A stretch of 64,000 nt of DNA. It comes from Morella rubra (taxonomy: Eukaryota; Streptophyta; Magnoliopsida; Fagales; Myricaceae). This document shows positions 12,148 through 24,402 of the stretch, in pieces (within the stretch, counting starts at the first letter, position 1; every line of letters begins with the position of its first letter). Made by a program: the position numbers and the translations under genes. The stretch spans positions 18,046,417 to 18,110,416 of the forward strand of contig CM025855.1 in NCBI GenBank assembly GCA_003952965.2. The letters are read 5' to 3'. The notes beneath the pieces are model-generated. The model had not been told where the DNA came from. It saw nothing but the letters and a program-made list of their open reading frames with translations, and ran no database searches.

Positions 12148-14048
12148 TCAATTGCATCAGAAGCTTCCATAACATTTGGCACAACGTCATCCCTCCGTAG
12201 CTGATTAGGTTAAACTGTCTGAAATCTATAAACAAGTTAATGGCATTGTCCTCTTGATACGCTTCATTCTGATGGTTGCTCTCGATTCAACGTTTACATG
12301 GACTTCACCATCCGGATTTGGGCTGGGAATGTCACTTGCATTTCTACACGACAACTTCTGCACGATTCACCACGTAGGTCCATGCAGATTATCAACTAGA
12401 TAAAACACCTGACTTGCTTGATTTACCAAAACAAATGGATCTTCTAAGTACCATAGTCAGAAGTGTTTATGCTCTTAAAGTTCTCGCCGATATGAATTCC
12501 ACGGTGATCTCCAACGTCCCACTAATCACACTTAAACAAATATATTGTATTTGCCTGCAAGTATTGCATGGCATAAATGTTTACAAATCTCCCATAAAAA
12601 TCTATTGGATTTCCCTCATGTGATCCCGGTACTACAATAATACTGTTCTAAGTTCTCCGCCGTTCTTCCCATTGTACTATATGTCGAACACTCATTCTCA
12701 ATATACACTTCTATAATCGACACTTCAGAACATGACTTATTTTTCACATACCGTTTGGAGACACCCTTCAACCATTCAACTGGATACATCCATCTATACT
12801 ATACCGGTCCAGCAAGCATTGCCTCACGCGGTAAGTGGACCGCCAAATGCATCATCACCGAAAAAAAAGCGGGTGGAAAAATCATATCCAACTTGAGTAA
12901 AATTATTCCGATATCTTCTAACATCCACTGCAATACAAAAATCTTCAACGTACGTGAACACAACTCTCGAAAAAAACAAACATAATTCGGTCACTGCACC
13001 ACCCACGTCTTCCTTCAACAACCCTCGGATCATCACTGGAAGAACCCTCTGCAAGAACACATGACAATCATGACTTTTCATTCCAAACACCTTCAACTCA
13101 TTCTAGATTCACACAACGTGAAATCACAGCATCATAACCATCAGGGAACCTCACGTCTTTTTACCACTCACAGACCCTCCTTTGCTCTTCCTGAGTAAAA
13201 GTATATGCCGCTTAAGGTATCAATTTGACCCAATTGTCATACACCAAGTCCAAGTCTTTTTTAACCCCTATTTCAGCTAAATCTCTACGTGCACCCGCTG
13301 AATCCCTGGTCTTGAACTCGATATTCATCACCGTCCCGATCACGTTGTCACATATGTTCTTCTCGATGTGCATCACATCCAAGTTATGCCGTAACCCTAA
13401 CTTACTCCAATACGGCAGTTGAAAAAAGATGCTTTTCTTCGTCCAATTCAAATGTTTCGACGAATGTTTCTTCTTTCTCTTATTCTTTCATAACGCTTTA
13501 CTAAAGATAGTCTCCCGACATGCGTCAATTTGTTCCAATATGTCCTCACCAGTTAACTCCCAGGCAGAAGTCTATGTTCTTCTTTCCCATCGAACGTATC
13601 CACATCATATCTCCATGCATGCCCTGGTGTCAAGTATCTCCTATGACCATATAACACATTCTTCTCTCGTGCTTCAACCACTTATAGTCAATCTCTAAAT
13701 TTCATGTTGGACATGCCATCTTCCCTTTGGTACTACATCAAGATAAATTGGCATACGCTAGGAAATCATTTATGATCCACATCAAAGCTGCATGCATCTT
13801 AAATGTCGTCCCATCTGAAGTGTCATATGTCTCAACACCAATTTTCCATAGTTATTTCAACTCGTCCACTAAGGGTCGAAGATATACATCTATATCATTT
13901 CCCAGTGACTTGCGACCCAAGGATCAAAAGAGTCATCAGTGAAAATGAGACCTTCAAACACCTCCATGGGAGTGAATTATAAGGAAACACAACGACTGGA
14001 CAAATACTGTACGCATTGCTCATGTTTTCGAATGGATTGAACCCGTCC
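12148..14048 (-). pseudogene. CACTA tnp2 transposase, C-terminal part
   Basis: On the minus strand the piece opens with DGFNPFENMSNAYS and the hydrophobic PVVVFP, the signature of Transposase_tnp2. It continues with YWSKLGLRHNLDVMHIEKNI (13451-13212), MKSHDCHVFLQRVLPV (13096 on), FFSVMMHLAVHLPREA with a WMYPVEW block (about 12900-12750), and a WK/VVQK-type end near 12350. Many stops and frame changes occur. Tnp2 is the DDE-type transposase that binds and cuts element ends in the nucleus. The N-terminal half is at 30845-29403, on the far side of the gypsy insertion. Confidence 0.85.
14044..14048 (+). repeat. Left target duplication of the gypsy element (cgtcc)
   Basis: cgtcc at 14044-14048 recurs at 29403-29407. 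Joining the tnp2 flanks through one copy restores the frame ...LSSDGFNPF, so it marks the insertion site. Three extra bases lie between each copy and the TG/CA ends of the LTRs. Confidence 0.7.
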
Positions 14049-14051
14049 AGA

Positions 14052-14772
14052 TGGGCATCGAGGTGGACAGAGTCCTAGAGATCCATTGCAAGTTCCAACA
14101 AGGCCAATCACAAGATCAAGAGCAAAGAAAATCAATGAAGCAATGCAAGGATTGGTGCAATCTACTTGCACCGAGTATGCCAATTTACTTTTCAAAACTC
14201 CAGCGTTCAAGATTGGATCACAGAAGAAGAACCAATCCTACTTCTTGTGATACAAGCTACAGAGGGAGGCACAACCTAATGTTCTGGACCTAATATTTAG
14301 GCTTCATATATGTGGCCTTGTTGGGCTTCTTTTAGGGTTACTATTCACACGTTTAGGGTTACAATTCACGCGGCATTATTCGTGGATCAATATTAACGCG
14401 GCACTATTCACAAGTGTTGTCCCACATTGGTTAGAAATAAGGGACTTCGACAAACCTCCTGATATATTTAGGAGCTTCTATGTATTATTTTGGATCGTCA
14501 AAGAAGTTAAGAATTATTTTCTCTGAGAGAGTGTTTCTTTTTAGTTCTTGAGTGAACTAAAGAACTTATCAAGGATTCTTCCTTGTGGCGTTCTAACTTC
14601 AATCTTGGTTCTTGAAGCAAGATTTCAACGGTCAAGATTATAACTATAATCTTGGTTCTTGGAACAAGAGTTTAATGGGTCAAGATTTGTTCTTTGGCTT
14701 GATTTGTGGTGTTCTTGGGTCTTTATTCAAATTATTTGTGGGTTCAAGGGGTTTCGATCCTACGGGTTCACA
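14052..14772 (+). repeat. Gypsy 5' LTR
   Basis: Matches 28667-29399 from TGGGCATC to GGTTCACA. Its first 200 bases contain the same reading frame that ends pol in the 3' LTR (SPRDPLQV, ITRSR). Divergence from the 3' LTR is visible as scattered substitutions and short gaps. Confidence 0.85.
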
Positions 14773-14777
14773 ACATT

Positions 14778-14790
14778 TGGTATCAGAGCC
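14778..14790 (+). other. Gypsy primer-binding site (initiator tRNA-Met)
   Basis: tggtatcagagcc, five bases after the LTR end, complements the 3' end of plant initiator tRNA-Met. Confidence 0.85.
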
Positions 14791-15326
14791 AAGTTTTTCT
14801 AAATCAGGCTCCAAATCAAAGCCTCCATTCTTGTTTTTATTCTACTGTTGAGTTTTTTTGGTTTTCTTCTTTCTCTATCAAAAAAAAAAAAGAAGCTGCC
14901 GCTAGAGTTTCATTAGGTGTACCAAAGCAAGAAAAAAAAATTGGCACTAGTTTTTTAGGTATCTTTTGCATAGTGTTGATCTTATTATTTTTCAAAGTGG
15001 TTGAGTTATCGTGGTATTATTTTTCCTAATCGCTTTTCCCTCTCAAAGAAATCCGTAAATTCCGTGTCGCTTTTATTCTCTATTGCTTATTGGATATGTT
15101 CCTAGTTGGGATAATACAAGGTGTTCCTTGGTTGAGTTCAACTAGTTCTTAAAGAACTTATAAGGGAAACAAGTGGTAAAAGGCAAGAGTGGGTGAGAAT
15201 ATTATCAGAAAAAGCCAAAAGAGTGCAAACACGAGTGGAGTGTCCATATCTGAGTGCAAACATGTAAGAGAGTGTGTGAGAAATTTATTTCTAATATTTG
15301 TTTGTTTCTATAGTTTTTTTAAAAAA

Positions 15327-15516
15327 ATGTCTTCCAATGACGAAGCAACAAACAACAAAGGAGGGCCGCTCATGATACAGGCTATACACAACAATTTGAG
15401 CGTATGAACGTGATGTTTAATGAAATTAGGTATCGGATGGATAGGCGAGACGCCGTTATTGCTACTTGTTGTGAAGGTCGTAACTAAAGAAGGCATGACA
15501 GACGTGCGCGCATGGG
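15327..15516 (+). pseudogene. Gypsy gag, N-terminal part
   Basis: The first ATG after an A-rich run opens MSSNDEATNNKGGPLMIQAI. After a frame change it continues with FERMNVMFNEIRYRMDRRDA, the usual start of plant gypsy gag. The copia element interrupts it at 15517 and it resumes at 24398. A stop just before the junction and the frame change mark it as broken. Confidence 0.75.
15512..15516 (+). repeat. Left target duplication of the copia element
   Basis: atggg at 15512-15516 pairs with gtggg at 24398-24402: five bases, one mismatch, directly outside the TG...CA ends of the copia LTRs. Confidence 0.65.
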
Positions 15517-17469
15517 TGTTAGATGTATGCCCTCAAAACCAATCATTTTGCATAATTATGAGATAATTATTATTATTGATTATCACTTGTATATTATTTT
15601 GGGTAATGCAATGACATTAGATGTCATATTGTTGAGCAACATTGTAGAAAAGTCAGGCCAATGATTAATGAATCGAGGCGGGGAGTATGACTTTTCATCC
15701 TTGTTGACTCACTTTGTTCTAGACCGAGATACATGATAATGTACAAATAGGTCTACACTCGTTGTGCCTCTATAAGATAGAATGATGGACTCCGTCATTG
15801 TGGTGGTGACCTTAAGCAGACGAGTGGGTGCAATGTAAGAGTACATGCATTGAACAGGATCAAATATGAGTACCTTCTGGAAATGATCACTGATGTAGAG
15901 AATGGTATTCAGCACAATTAGCTTATGTTGTCCTTAGACCTGAGAGAGTTATGCAGGTTTGCTTATTGTGTGGTTGTGCTTTGACTGAATCATTTGGTGA
16001 TGATCTTCGTAGATCAAATATTCCAGATAAGGTTGGGCCTTGTGCATAGTAAGTGAATTTGTATAATTGCTCAATATGGAATCCACCAGTCTCTTGATGA
16101 GCAGTATATTCATTATGTCTGTATATTGTTGGACTCACATAAAACAGCGAATTTTGTGAAAAGTGTTTTCACGGTTTTTACTTATTAATATATGAAGTAA
16201 ATATTTGAGAAAATATTTTGGAAAGTTTTGGAAGTCCAACTAGTACAGACTGAGAATTAGAATTATATGAGCTATACTTAATCGGTGATATTATTCCAGT
16301 CCTATTACTCATGTGGAATATATATGGTGGAAGGATAAATAACAAAATTGTTAGCAAAAGATTTCACAAAAACAATCTCATTATCTCGGTCAATTGTGAT
16401 ATGTTAATGGACATGATCACAATTTGTAGAAGCCTATAAATTATTACAGAATTAAGGAGTTTATGAAAAAGAGTTTTTCATGATGATCCTACTGAGATCC
16501 CTAAAGGCTATAGCACTCATTATAAATAGCTGTTGAGAAAGTTTTTTTTCTCTCTCTAAAAAAAGATCAAATAAATCAAAAAATGGTGAATCTCATAGTT
16601 AGTTAGTCAGGTTGAATGTTCCATCTATTAGTTGGAAAGTGTTTCCATATGAATTTTTGCTTTATACGTGTGTTCGGAAGAAAAAGATTTGATGAGATCT
16701 TACTTGTTATGTTTTGACAGATGAATGATATAAATAAATGTATAATTGGAATTCGAAAAAGACTTTAGAAAAAAAGTAGTTTTCACGATATTCCAATAAG
16801 CTATAATTGCCAATATGAATCCACCAATGAGGCAGTATATTCATTATGTCTGTATATTGTTGGACTCACATAAAACGCTGCGCAGCGAGATTTTGTGAAA
16901 AGTGTTTTCACGGTTTTTACTTATTAATATATGAAGTAAATATTTGCGAAAATGATTTTTTTTGGAAGTCCAACTAGTTACAGACTGAGAATTAAGAATT
17001 ATATGAGCTAGGACTTAATCGGTGATATTATTCCAGTCCTATTAGCTCATGTGGAATATAGTATGGTGGAAGGATAAATAAGCGTATAATTGTTAGCAAA
17101 AGGGATTTCACAAAAACAATCTCATTATCTCGGGGGTCAATTGTGATATGTTAATGGACATGATCACAATTTGTAGAAGCCTATAAATTCGGATTACAGA
17201 ATATAAGGGAGTTTATGAAAAAGAGTTTTTCATGATGATCCTACGGCCGAGATATGAGATCCCTAAAGATCCCAGCTATAGCACAGTTGAGTTTTGAGCC
17301 AGCCATTATAAATAGCTCAGAAACTCATTTGAGAAAGAGAATTCATTTTTCACGAGAATTTCTCTCTCTAAAATCTCTCTCAAAGCTGTGTGCGTGGATC
17401 TGAAGGAGGCAGAACGCTTGGGCTGCTTTGATTCAACGATCCTTTCCGCTGCGCTCTCGAGATCCAACA
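15517..17469 (+). repeat. Copia 5' LTR region with an internal LTR-leader-LTR duplication
   Basis: 15517 to about 16560 matches the full 3' LTR but with many short deletions. About 16590-16740 matches the leader that normally follows the LTR (compare 17570-17770). From about 16805 to 17469 the 3' part of the LTR is present again and closely matches 23715-24397. The order is LTR, leader piece, partial LTR, leader. Either a real duplication or a local assembly error could explain it. Confidence 0.75.
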
Positions 17470-17471
17470 AG

Positions 17472-17485
17472 TGGTATCGGAATAG
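17472..17485 (+). other. Putative copia primer-binding site (diverged)
   Basis: tggtatcggaatag lies two bases after the LTR end. It shares tggtatc with the tRNA-Met-type PBS tggtatcagagc but departs afterwards, so it may be mutated or use another tRNA. Confidence 0.45.
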
Positions 17486-17489
17486 ATCT

Positions 17490-19212
17490 GTGAAATCTCA
17501 CAGTTCCAAGTTAGTACTCTCTCTCTACCTCACGTGTTCTTCATGATCTGTTGAATGGTTGTTGCGAATCTATTAGTTGGAAAGTGTTTCCATACTTCTG
17601 ATTCATTTTTGCTTGTGGGATCCACGCGAAAGAGACACTCGGAAAAAGAACCTATTTTATGCGTGTTTTTGTTCTTTGAAAAGAGGAAAAAGTGTTCGCG
17701 AAAAACCTTTGCCCGTGGGTTTCTCTTTGGCGATTTGATGAGATCTTACTTGTTATGTTTTGATTTGTTGTTCTTGAAATTTGGAAGATGAACAACATAT
17801 AAATCGGGCTGTTTGATATTGTGTTTTTGCTTGAAAAACTTGTTTCCCGATGGTAAATCGCAAGGAGAGAGAGAACCTTTTTCTCTCTAATCCGGCCACC
17901 ACCAGTCGCCGGTGGTGGCTCAGAAGGCCGGGGACCACGGCTGGTGGTCCCAGGCGGCCCTAGCAGCGGCACCGCGTGGCCTGGTGGCCAGCGGTGCTGC
18001 CCTGTATCCCTCGGGGTACATGGATGCTCGCGGGTGGAGGCCTTTCAGGCCTCCCCGTTGCCTCCCACGGCCATCTCAGGCCAGCCAAGTGTTGGCCGGC
18101 GCCTCACCGGCCTAAGGGTGGCAAGGCACGGCCAGCCGTGGCTGGTAGCGCCAGGGCGCAGCCCCTGCCCTTGGGGGCCAAACGGCGCCCAGGGCATGAG
18201 ATGCCCTGGGTCGCGCGTTTGGGCCTCGGGTAGGGCAATAGTTGCCCAACCCCGGCCCAAGGCCTAGACCCAGCCCAAAGGTTGGGCTGGGTCCAATAAA
18301 AAAAAAAAAGGGGGAAGGGGAGCGCACGGGCTGGGCCCTTTTGGGCCGGCCCATGGCCGAATGAGATCCGGGCCATGGCAGCCCGTGCGGGGCTTGGGCC
18401 ACGGGTTGGACCCGAGGCCCGTAGCCCAGCCAGGTCGGGTTAGACCCGGACCACGACCCGGCTCCGGTGGACCCGGACCGCTACCCACACCGACGGGTTG
18501 GACCCAGACCGATGGTCAACGGGTCGACCCAGTTTGACCGTTGACCGTTGACCAACTCGGTTTAACCGGATTAAAAAAAAATTATTTAAAAAAAAAATTT
18601 ACAGATTTAATATAAGTGTTAAATGGGATTATTTTACAAGAAAATTAAATCCCATGGCCTTCCATTGTTGGTATTTGGGAATTTTATTTGATTGATGATT
18701 GGTTAAAACTAAAATAGTCACGGCCAATTGTTGATTTTATAATTTGTCCCGTATACTTCTTGTGAAGATAAGTGAGCGTGTATGAGTGTGGGGGTGTTGA
18801 CTAAAATAGCAATGCCGACCCATTACAAAATTACATGTCATTTAGACGATGGTTGCACTTAACCAAATAAACACGTCCACTAAAATAGTGAAGATGTGTT
18901 TATGTTGGTGGCCAAAAGAAATATCAAGAATCATGAAATTTGTATATGCATGATATACAACATGTGATGTGATCATGATAAGTAGATGCTACTTGCTTTT
19001 ATAAGTTGTGTCATGATTACTAAAATAGGATTATGTGCACATAAGTTGAAAGTTCTTGATACCCACTGCAAACACTGAATATAAATGTTATATTCTGCTT
19101 TTTCGTTTGGTTGCTGTGATTCAGTGGGAGGTACCATTAGCTATTAAAATCCCTATGCTAATGGATTGTTAATATACTTGTGAATTTTCTTTCTTATATT
19201 TGCAGATTCATA
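17490..19212 (+). other. Copia 5' leader with a GC-rich block
   Basis: About 1.7 kb lie between PBS and gag. The part at about 17890-18550 is strikingly GC-rich and low in stops on both strands, giving several overlapping open frames (17912-18488) without protein family resemblance. The rest is AT-rich. A pyrimidine stretch with ttgcag just before the gag ATG (about 19190-19205) could be a splice acceptor for a leader intron. None of the frames here is called a gene. Confidence 0.55.
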
Positions 19213-20006
19213 ATGCCTAACCCATTATCTAGAATCCTAGATGATAACAAACTGACTGGGCCAAACTTCCTTGATTGGAAGAGAAATCTTATGATAGTAC
19301 TCACTGTGGATAAAATAGCTCATGTCCTCAGAGAGGAGACTCCTCAGCTTGCCTTAGCCGATGCTACTCAAGAACAAAGAGTTGTTTTTGAAAAGTGGCA
19401 TGAGGCGGATGAATTAGCTCGTTGTTATATGTTGGCATCTATGTCCAACTTATTGCAAAAGCAATGCGAGGGCATAGCAACAGCTAAAGAGATACTTGTA
19501 TATCTCCAAGAGCTATTCGGAGAGCAAAGTCGTTCTGCACGCCAGCAAGTTATGAAACTGCTGATGACCACCAAAATGGTGGAAGGTGCACCAGTTCGGG
19601 AACATGTCCTGAAGATGATATCTTTCATCACAGAACTGGAGACACTAGGCGTAGAAATTGACGGCGAGACCAAGGTTGGAGCGGTATTGGCATCTCTGCC
19701 TGAATCGTTCAACCAGTTTGTATTAAATTATAATATGAACAAGATGCTTGTGACTTTGTCAGAACTGCTCAATATGTTGCAAGCAGCTGAAGAACTTATC
19801 AAAAAGGAGAAAGGTTCTCTGATGATAATGGACAAGTCAAAAGGCAGCTCTGCCTCTGGAATCAAACCCAAAGGCAAGAAATTTAAGAAAAAGAAAAGGT
19901 CTCAGCCTAGCTCAAAGGCAAAGAAGGAGGACAAGAGCGAGCGGATAAAAAGGCTAAGGGAAATTGTTTCCACTGCGGCAAACCAGGTCATTGGAAAAGG
20001 AATTGC
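19213..20006 (+). pseudogene. Copia gag (capsid and zinc knuckle)
   Basis: The start is the ATG at 19213 (MPNPLSRILDDNKLTGPNFL), chosen because the upstream in-frame ATG at 19180 lies before the pyrimidine/ttgcag stretch. The frame matches copia gag with the NKL-G-NF-DWKRN motif and LREETP. A Lys-rich tail follows. The zinc knuckle CFHCGKPGHWKRNC (CX2CX4HX4C, 19965-20006) is present but in another frame than the capsid, so one base was lost or gained near 19940. Gag packages the element RNA in cytoplasmic particles. Confidence 0.85.
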
Positions 20007-20009
20007 CGC

Positions 20010-23000
20010 GTGTATCTTGCTTCTTTGAAGCAAAAGAAACCTGCTGAAGGTATGCTTGTCATTGAAATGAATTTAATAGATGGTCCATTAAATTCATGGT
20101 GTGTCGATTCAGGCACAATGTCTCATATCTGCAATATGTTGCAGGGGTTTAAAGAAACTTGGAGACTAGATGAAGGGGAAGTCATCCTAAAGATGGGGAC
20201 GACTGCAAGTGTTGCAGCGACCGCCATAGGAACTTTTCATCTAAGTCTACAACGAAACAAAGTTTTACTTTTGAAAGATTGTCTATACGTACCAGAATGT
20301 CGTAGAAACTTAATTTCTGTTTCAAAACTTGGAATATCTGGATATTCACTTGTCTTTAATCTAAACTTGTTATTAAGTTTCAAAATCAGTTTCTTGCATC
20401 TGGTACTCTGATAGATGGTCTTTATATTTTGGACAATGTTGTGGACTTTGTGAATAATATAGAGAATGATCAAGAGGAAGAGGGATGTCAATCCCACTTA
20501 CTTGTGGCATCTAAGACTTGGTCATGCTAATCTGGATAGGATCAACAGATTAGTAAGGGATGGGCCATTAGACCTTTTGAAGATTGAGCCTTACCCAATA
20601 TGCGAGTCTTGCTTGCAAGGAAAGATGACCAAGAAACTTTTAAAGGAAAAGGAACTAGAGCCACAGAGTTGTTAGAGTTAGTTCACACTGATGTATGTGG
20701 TCCTTTTAACCACATAGCCAGAGGAGGGTTCTCATATTTCATCATTTTCATTGATGATTATTCCAGGTATGGTTATATATACCTGATGAAACACAAGTCT
20801 GAATCCTTTGAAAAGTTCAAAGAATTTCAGAGTGAAGTTTGAAGAGAATCAACTGGAAAGGAGTATTAAGATACTCCGATCTGATAGAGGAGGCGAATAT
20901 CTCTCAGGGGATTTTCAAACTCATCTCAGAGAGAAAGGCATCATATCTCAGTTGACTCCCCCTGCTACGCCACAACATAATGGTGTTGCAGAAAGAAGAA
21001 ACCGAACACTATTAGATATGGTTCGGTCAATGATGAGCATGTCACAATTACCTGTTTATTTTTGGGGTTATGCCTTAGAGACAGCTGTTTATATTCTAAA
21101 CAGGATACCCACTAAGTCGTTCCTAATACTCCATATGAGTTATGGACTGGCAAAAAGCCAAGTCTAAAACACTTGAGAGTATGGGGATGCCCAGCTCACG
21201 TCAAAAAGTTTGACGGGGAAGCTAGAGTCAAGGACTGAAAAATGTTTGTTTGTGGGTTACCCCAAAAGAGCAACTGGTTATTACTTTTATAACCAAAAGG
21301 ATCAAAAGGTAATTGTTAGTAGGAATGCGATATTCCTGGAAGATGAGTACAGCCTAAGTGATGGGAAAACGAGATTGTTCTTGACGAACAATCGGCTGAA
21401 CCAGAAACTGTGGCAGATAAGATTAATGAAAGGGATATAACTGAACCCACTGATGAGTCTGAAAAGTTCAGAACTCAAGAGCCTCGATGCAGTAAAAGAA
21501 TTCGTGAACCTCCAATCAGATATGGCATGATAAATGAGATTTATCAAATGCAATCGGAGGGGTTGGATGATGATCCATATACTTACCAAGAGGCTATCAG
21601 TGACAAAGATGCAGCACATTGGAAGATAGCAATGGAATTAGAAATGGACTCCATGTACTCCAATGAGGTCTGGACCCTTGTTGATCAACCAGAAGGCATT
21701 AAGCCTATAGGTTGTAAATGGGTGTTCAAAAGAAAACGAGGACCTACTGGAGAGGTAGAGACCTTCAAAGCTAGACTGGTTGCGAAAGGTTATACTCAAA
21801 AACATGGTATTGACTATGAGGAAACCTTTTCACCAGTAGCTATGATGAAGTCCATTAGAATCCTATTGTCAATCGCCGCTCATTATGATTATGAGATTTG
21901 GCAGATGGATGTGAAAACCGCATTTTTGAATGGGTACATCCAAGAGGAGATTTATATGGAACAACTGAAGGTTTCTTTTCTCCTGGACAAGAATCTAAAG
22001 TGTGCAAACTGAACAAATCCATTTATGGACTAAAATAGGCATCACGTTGCTGGAACATCCGTTTTGATGAGATGATCAAATCGTTTGGTTTCTCACAAAA
22101 CATAGATGAATCTTGTGTTTACAAGAGGATTAGTGGGAGTTCAGTAATGTTCCTTATTCTTTATGTTGACGATATTCTACTCATGGGGAATGACATCGGT
22201 GCAATGTCATCAGTGAAAGTATGGTTAGCGAACCATTTTTCAATAAAAGACCTCGGGGAAGCATCCTACATTCTCGGGATCAAAGTGTTTAGAAACCGAG
22301 AAAAGAGGCTTTTAGGGCTTTCACAAGCCCACTACATTGACAAGATATTGGCACGGTATAGCATGCAGGATGCCAAGAAAGGATTTTACCCTTTAGGCAT
22401 AATATTCATCTCTCCAAGAAGATGTCTCCAAAGACACAGGAAGAGAGAGATAAGATGAGGAAGTTTCCTTATGCTTCAGCTGTAGGAAGCCTCATGTATG
22501 CAATGCTCTGTACAAGGCCAGATATCAGTCATGCAGTTAGTGTTGTGAGTAGATATCAATCAGACCCAGGCCCTGAGCACTGGACAGCAGTCAAGCATGT
22601 TCTCAAATACTTGAGAAGAACCAAACACTATTGTCTAGTGTGTGGTGGAGAGGATATGCTAACTGTCCAGGGATACACAGATTCAGATTTTCAATCAGAT
22701 GTTGATGATAGAAGATCTACATCTGGATTTGTGTTTACATTGGGTAAAGGAGCAGTGAGTTGGAGAAGTTTTAAGCAAAACACAACTGCTGACTCCACCA
22801 CTGAGGCAGAATATGTTGCTGCCAGCGAAGCTGCAAAGGAAGCTGTGTGGATACGAAAATTCATACAAGAGCTTGAGGTTGTCCTTTCGATTGAGTCCCC
22901 GATCACCATTTATTGTGATAACAATGGTGCTATAGCACAGGCGGTGGAACCTAGGGCTCATCAAAGGACAAACACATAGAAAGAAGATTTCATCTTATTC

Positions 23001-23149
23001 GTGACATTGTGAGTCGGGGTGATGTAGTGATGGCTAAAATAGCATCAGCTGAGAACATTGCAGACCTGTTCACTAAACCGTTGACTCAGAAAGTGTTTGA
23101 GAAGCATTTAGAGTCTATGGGTGTCAAGTACATGTCTGATTGGTTCTGA
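20010..23149 (+). pseudogene. Copia pol: protease, integrase, reverse transcriptase, RNase H
   Basis: Domains in order: protease with WCVDSG (Asp at 20106); gag-pre-integrase LWHLRLGHANLDRI and CESCLQGK (20480-20630); integrase core with HTD at 20690, FIDDYS near 20750 and SDRGGEYLS near 20880; RT from WVFKRKRG (21720) with YVDD at 22162-22173; RNase H with YTDSDF near 22675 and TTEAEYVA near 22800; the C-terminus, ending SDWF, stops at 23149. Frame changes occur near 20350, 20680, 20830, 21165, 21970 and 22970. In-frame stops occur near 21236 and near 22035, in GLK-ASR of RT. The enzyme set is complete but broken. Confidence 0.85.
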
Positions 23150-23151
23150 GT

Positions 23152-23164
23152 GCAAGTGGGAGAT
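23152..23164 (+). other. Copia polypurine tract
   Basis: gcaagtgggagat directly before the 3' LTR at 23165; purine-rich, the expected plus-strand primer site. Confidence 0.7.
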
Positions 23165-24397
23165 TGTTAGATGTATGCCCTCAAAACCAATCATTTTGCA
23201 TAATTATGAGATAATTATTATTATTGATTAATCACTTGTATATTATTTTGGGTACATGCAATGACATTAGATGTCATATTGTTGAGCAATATTGTAGAAA
23301 AGTCAGGCCAATGATTAATGAATCGGAGGCGGGAGTATGACTTTTCGGATCCTTGTTGACTCACTTTGTTCTAGACCGAGATACATGATAATGTACAAAT
23401 AGGTCTACACTCGTTGTGCCTCTATAAGATAGAATGATGGACTCCGTCATTGAGGTGGTGACCTTAAGCAGACGAGTGGGTGCAATGTAAGAGTACATGC
23501 ACTGAACGGATCAATATGAATACCTTCTGGAAATGATCACTGATGTAGAGAAGATATTCAACACAATTAGCTTATGTTGTCCTTAGACCTGAGAGAGTTA
23601 TGCAGGTTTGCTTGTTGTGTGCTTGTGCTTTGACTGAATCATTTGGTGATGATCTTCGTAGATCAAATATTCCAGATAAGGTTGGGCCTTGTGCATAGTA
23701 AGTGAATTTGTATAATTGCTCAATATGGAATCCACCAGTCTCTTGATGAGGCAGTATATTCATTATGTCTGTATATTGTTGGACTCACATAAAACGCTGC
23801 GCAGCGAATTTTGTGAAAAGTGTTTTCACGGTTTTTACTTATTAATATATGAAGTAAATATTTGCGAAAATGATTTTGGAAAGTTTTGGAAGTCCAACTA
23901 GTTACAGACTGAGAATTAAGAATTATATGAGCTAGGGACTTAATCGGTGATATTATTCCAGTCCTATTAGCTCATGTGGAATATAGTATGGTGGAAGGAT
24001 AAATAAGCGTATAATTGTTAGCAAAAGGGATTTCACAAAAACAATCTCATTATCTCGGGGGTCAATTGTGATATGTTAATGGACATGATCACAATTTGTA
24101 GAAGCCTATAAATTCGGATTACAGAATATAAGGGAGTTTAATGAAAAAGAGTTTTTCATGATGATCCTACGGCCGAGATATGAGATCCTAAAGATCCCAC
24201 GCTATAGCACAGTTGACTTTTGAGTTAGCCATTATAAATAGCTCAGAAACTCATTTGAGAAAGTAGAATTCATTTTTCACGCAAGGATTTCTCTCTCTAA
24301 AATCTCTCTCAAAGCTGTGTGCGTGGATCTGAAGGAGGCAGAATGCTTGGGCTGTTTTGATTCAATGATCCTTCCGCTGCGCTTTCGCGATCCAACA
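23165..24397 (+). repeat. Copia 3' LTR
   Basis: 1233 bp from TGTTAGATG to CCAACA. A TATA-like box (tataaata, 24233-24240) lies about 160 bp before the end, the likely promoter, followed by pyrimidine-rich U5. It matches 16805-17469 closely and 15517-16560 less well. Confidence 0.85.
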
Positions 24398-24402
24398 GTG
24401 GG

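Larger units (their letters stand above)
15517..24397 (+). mobile_element. Ty1/copia LTR retrotransposon nested in the gypsy gag
   Basis: 8881 bp from TGTTAGATG to GATCCAACA. Domain order is gag, protease, integrase, reverse transcriptase, RNase H, which is the copia order. A purine-rich tract (gcaagtgggagat) stands directly before the 3' LTR at 23165. The 3' LTR is 1233 bp; the left end is 1953 bp because part of the LTR and leader is duplicated. Frameshifts between gag and protease and through pol make it non-autonomous now. Confidence 0.9.

Noticed and set aside
14051..14293. Separate small gene with a PITRSR-like end
   Set aside because: It is the LTR copy of the gypsy pol C-terminus.
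17652..18488. Several overlapping open frames on both strands
   Set aside because: They come from a GC-rich, stop-poor leader block in the copia element; no family resemblance and all frames are about equally open.
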